Source of the DNA: Rhodopirellula baltica
GTDB taxonomy: Bacteria > Planctomycetota > Planctomycetia > Pirellulales > Pirellulaceae
Assembly (NCBI GenBank): GCA_002901265.1
Contig: PPHI01000004.1
Coordinates: 1-64,000, forward strand
Length of the DNA: 64,000 nucleotides
Reading direction: 5' to 3'
The notes beneath the pieces are model-generated. The model was not told the DNA's origin. It saw only the letters and a program-made list of their open reading frames with translations, and made no database searches. Below, one piece after another: positions 61,793 to 64,000 of this stretch. A program made the translations under genes and the position numbers. Every line of letters starts with the position of its first letter. Position 1 is the first letter of the stretch.

Positions 61793-62317
61793 CTACTGCA
61801 TTAAATACGCGTACAGCCCGACCAATGTTTTCGCATCGCGGATCTTGCCTTGCTGGATCAAGCCATGGATTTCGCTTTTGGGTACCACGCGATTGACGAT
61901 CGCTTCGGTCGCTTCTCGATGAGCTTCTCCGGCCACCAGACCAGTCGCTCGGTACAGCAACATCAACTCGTCGCTGATTCCTGGTGCCGAATAGAACTCG
62001 AGCATCAGTTCAAGGTTGCCAGCGGTGTACCCGGTTTCTTCGATCAACTCACGCCCCGCTGTTACGATTCCCTCTTCACCGGCTTCGCGAGTTCCGGCCG
62101 GCAATTCGAGCAGGGTTTCACCCACCGTCGCGCGGGTGTTGTCGATCATCACAACGCTGCCATCATCAAGAATCGGCAGCAAAACCACGGCTCCGGGGTG
62201 CCGTACGACTTCACGCGGGTACAACTTTCCGTCGTCGCCCTGTAGCATCAGACGTTCGACGTTGAACCGGGCACCTTTCAAAAGTGTCGTGTCGTCTGAA
62301 TCAGCGGATTGGTTCAT
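61793..62317 (-). CDS. Nudix hydrolase, ADP-ribose pyrophosphatase-like
   Basis: 174 residues from the ATG at 62317; an in-frame TTG at 62338 would add seven. The Nudix box Gx5Ex7REUxEExGU is complete: GTREAGEEGIVTAGRELIEETGY, with the metal-binding Glu residues in RELIEE. The N-terminal beta-sheet and dimer-like lead-in (EVVRHPGAVVLLPILDDGSVVMI) fit the ADP-ribose/nucleotide-sugar pyrophosphatase (NudF-like) subfamily. It cleaves ADP-ribose or related compounds to AMP and a phosphosugar; the exact substrate is inferred. It is divergent from truB (72-base gap) and convergent with clpC. Confidence 0.87.
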   Translation of the reverse strand: MNQSADSDDTTLLKGARFNVERLMLQGDDGKLYPREVVRHPGAVVLLPILDDGSVVMIDNTRATVGETLLELPAGTREAGEEGIVTAGRELIEETGYTAGNLELMLEFYSAPGISDELMLLYRATGLVAGEAHREATEAIVNRVVPKSEIHGLIQQGKIRDAKTLVGLYAYLMQ

Positions 62318-62389
62318 TGATAGTTCGCTCGGGTTCAATTCTTCATCGCTCTCAATTTCACACGAACACAGTCGCGTTACGTTTAAAGC

Positions 62390-63274
62390 ATGTTCGGATT
62401 CCTGAATTGCAACAAGCCCGCCGGATTCTCGTCACGCGATTTGGTGAACGTGATCCAGAGGCGACTGCGTGGCAAGAAAGTCAAACTCGGACACTGTGGC
62501 ACATTGGATCCGCTGGCCGATGGAGTCTTGGTCGTTGCCGTTGGGCCAGCATCGCGACTGGTCCCCTTCGTCCACGAAACGAGCAAGCAGTACCACGGCA
62601 GCTTTCGCTTGGCAGCCGAATCACCCACCGGCGACGTCGAATTCGAACCGACCCTTTTCGAAGACCATCCGATTCCCAGCTTGGAACAGATCGAAAGTGC
62701 TTGCCGAGAATTCACCGGCTCGATCGAGCAAATCCCTCCCGCGTACTCAGCGATCAAAATTGATGGGCGACGTGCCTATGACCTCGCCCGTGAAGGCCAA
62801 CAAGTCGAAGTGCCACCGAGGACGGTGACAATCCATTCGCTCTCGGTGATCCGGTACGCTTACCCAGATTTTGAACTATCGATTACTTGCTCGACGGGTA
62901 CCTACATTCGCACGCTTGGCATCGATATCGCAAAATCACTCGGCACCACTGCCGTGATGACTAATCTGTGTCGAACGCGTGTGGGAGAATTCAAACTTGC
63001 CCAGTCGCACCACATCGACATGATCCGTGAACAACCGCTTGAAGAGATGCTGTTGCCGGCGATCACAGGAGTAACTCATCTTCCAAAAATGATCGTTGAC
63101 GCGGAACAATGCCAACGACTGATCAACGGCCTTTCACTCGAAGACCGACAGCATCAGCTTCCTACGGATCCAATCCCAAAGCATGCTGCCGCGGTGCGTG
63201 CCGACGGGATCCTGCAAGCGATCATCGCACCGAAACGAGGCACCTGGACCCCCAAACGCGTCTTCAAAACTTAG
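62390..63274 (+). CDS. truB: tRNA pseudouridine(55) synthase
   Basis: 294 residues. Converts U55 of the tRNA T-arm to pseudouridine. The catalytic Asp is in HCGTLDPLADG (about residue 40), preceded by LNCNKPAGFSSRDLV. Other TruB motifs are IPPAYSAIKIDGRRAYDLAREG and CSTGTYIRTLGIDI. A PUA-like tail may be short or absent. It is normally grouped with rbfA, infB or rpsO in bacteria, but here it stands next to a Nudix gene. A weak hairpin (GCCCCC...GGGGC) lies near 63408-63428. Confidence 0.95.
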   Translation: MFGFLNCNKPAGFSSRDLVNVIQRRLRGKKVKLGHCGTLDPLADGVLVVAVGPASRLVPFVHETSKQYHGSFRLAAESPTGDVEFEPTLFEDHPIPSLEQIESACREFTGSIEQIPPAYSAIKIDGRRAYDLAREGQQVEVPPRTVTIHSLSVIRYAYPDFELSITCSTGTYIRTLGIDIAKSLGTTAVMTNLCRTRVGEFKLAQSHHIDMIREQPLEEMLLPAITGVTHLPKMIVDAEQCQRLINGLSLEDRQHQLPTDPIPKHAAAVRADGILQAIIAPKRGTWTPKRVFKT

Positions 63275-63523
63275 ACGCATCAACCCGTGAATGTGTTTTA
63301 CCACCACGATGCTTTGTCCGTGTTAGCGGGCCATCGCCCCGAGCAGGCGACACAGCAGTGCTAAGGGCCGAAAATTTGTCGTGAAAACGAGCCAGACCTT
63401 CGAAATCGCCCCCGTTAGAATGAGGGGCTTTGTAAGCTTGGCATACTCCAATTAGGGTAGGGGCCAGATGTTTAGGGTTGGAAGAAAAGTAACGCTCCAC
63501 ATTGACGATGCAGACGGTGGCTC

Positions 63524-64000
63524 ATGTCGGGAATCGGATATCGCCCAGAAATCGATGGCCTTCGAGCCGTAGCCGTGGTTCCCGTGATTCTGTTCCACAT
63601 GGGATTTGGATGGATACCGGGCGGATTTATCGGCGTTGACGTTTTTTTTGTGATCTCAGGTTTCCTGATCACCTCAATCATCAACAAAAATCTCAACGAC
63701 GGAACGTTCTCGTTTCGCGACTTCTGGGCCCGTCGTGTCCGCAGAATTCTGCCGGCGATGGTCTTCGTTTCTGCCTGCACCTTGGCAGTCACCTACTTTT
63801 GCATCTTTCGCCCAGAACAACATGTCATCGGCAAGCAATCTCTCGCCGCCTTATTTTCGGTCGCGAACATTTACTTCTGGCAAAGCACTGGTGACTACTG
63901 GGGCACATCGGCTGAAGAGTCACCGTTTTTGCATGCTTGGTCACTCTCGGTCGAAGAACAATTCTATTTATTCTTCCCCGTCGGAATGTGGCTCATCTTT
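63524..64000 (+). CDS. Acyltransferase-3 (OafA/YrhL-like) membrane protein, cut by the window end
   Basis: The first 159 codons, from the ATG at 63524 to the window edge. The start is family-typical: IGYRPEIDGLRAVAVVPVILFHMGF (membrane helix 1 with the conserved Arg-Pro-Glu-Ile-Asp-Gly-Leu), then GGFIGVDVFFVISGFLITSII, RDFWARRVRRILPAM and, near the edge, HAWSLSVEEQFYLFFP. Members acetylate polysaccharides or lipids and many end in an SGNH hydrolase domain, which would lie outside this window. The substrate is unknown. Start choice is supported by the immediate homology. Confidence 0.92.
   Translation, partial: MSGIGYRPEIDGLRAVAVVPVILFHMGFGWIPGGFIGVDVFFVISGFLITSIINKNLNDGTFSFRDFWARRVRRILPAMVFVSACTLAVTYFCIFRPEQHVIGKQSLAALFSVANIYFWQSTGDYWGTSAEESPFLHAWSLSVEEQFYLFFPVGMWLIF

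Overview
The window looks like a chromosomal segment of a planctomycete of the Pirellulaceae, most like Rhodopirellula. This is inferred from content, not from a database search. The supporting signs are a eukaryotic-type isoleucyl-tRNA synthetase, a secreted sulfatase, DUF4254 and DUF3467 proteins, GAF/HlyD/M50 membrane proteins, very long secreted proteins, many short intergenic repeats and few clear Shine-Dalgarno sites. No rRNA, tRNA, CRISPR array, transposase or phage gene was seen.

Layout. 1-4265: a repeat cluster, a minus-strand Mla-type lipid-transport operon (mlaE with an apparent frameshift, mlaF, mlaD) and a second repeat cluster. 4401-17517: housekeeping genes (ileS-purN, pyrK, a secreted hydrolase, ilvN, ilvC, a DUF4254 gene, rtcB) separated by three more repeat clusters. 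17935-28770: an LptD/OstA-like outer-membrane protein, cutA, a ferritin-like protein and a 2115-residue secreted protein. 28903-34374: a glycine-rich RRM protein, then a four-gene Mn/Zn/Fe ABC transporter operon whose two permeases both carry a DtxR/MntR-like domain. 34463-41438: a glycosyltransferase-like protein, an unrecognised 437-residue protein, a sulfatase, a Na/Ca-exchanger-family protein, a creatininase-family amidohydrolase and a DUF3467 protein. 41733-47111: a minus-strand set of GAF-HlyD, HlyD, and PqqD-like/M50/HlyD membrane proteins. 47330-52174: a small unknown gene, a DinB-family gene and a four-gene pseudopilin operon. 52363-57440: a YhaN/YhaO (SbcC/SbcD-like) pair. 57900-64000: a small TPR membrane protein, clpC, a Nudix hydrolase, truB and the start of an acyltransferase-3 gene.

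The five repeat clusters share one element family. Its core is a pair of inverted arms of about 33 bases around a spacer of roughly 15 to 22 bases (REP/BIME-like). Arm differences between copies mostly keep the pairing, including one double compensatory change at 12951-13039, so the fold itself seems to be maintained.

Three genes (mlaE, the GAF-HlyD gene and the small gene at 47330) each become a normal full-length frame if one G or C is restored in a short G/C run. Single-base sequencing or assembly deletions explain this most simply, but real mutations are not excluded.

The best candidate for an undescribed system is the GAF-HlyD / HlyD / PqqD-M50-HlyD set. It looks like an envelope-spanning machine for handling or exporting a peptide or other small substrate, with no substrate gene recognised nearby.
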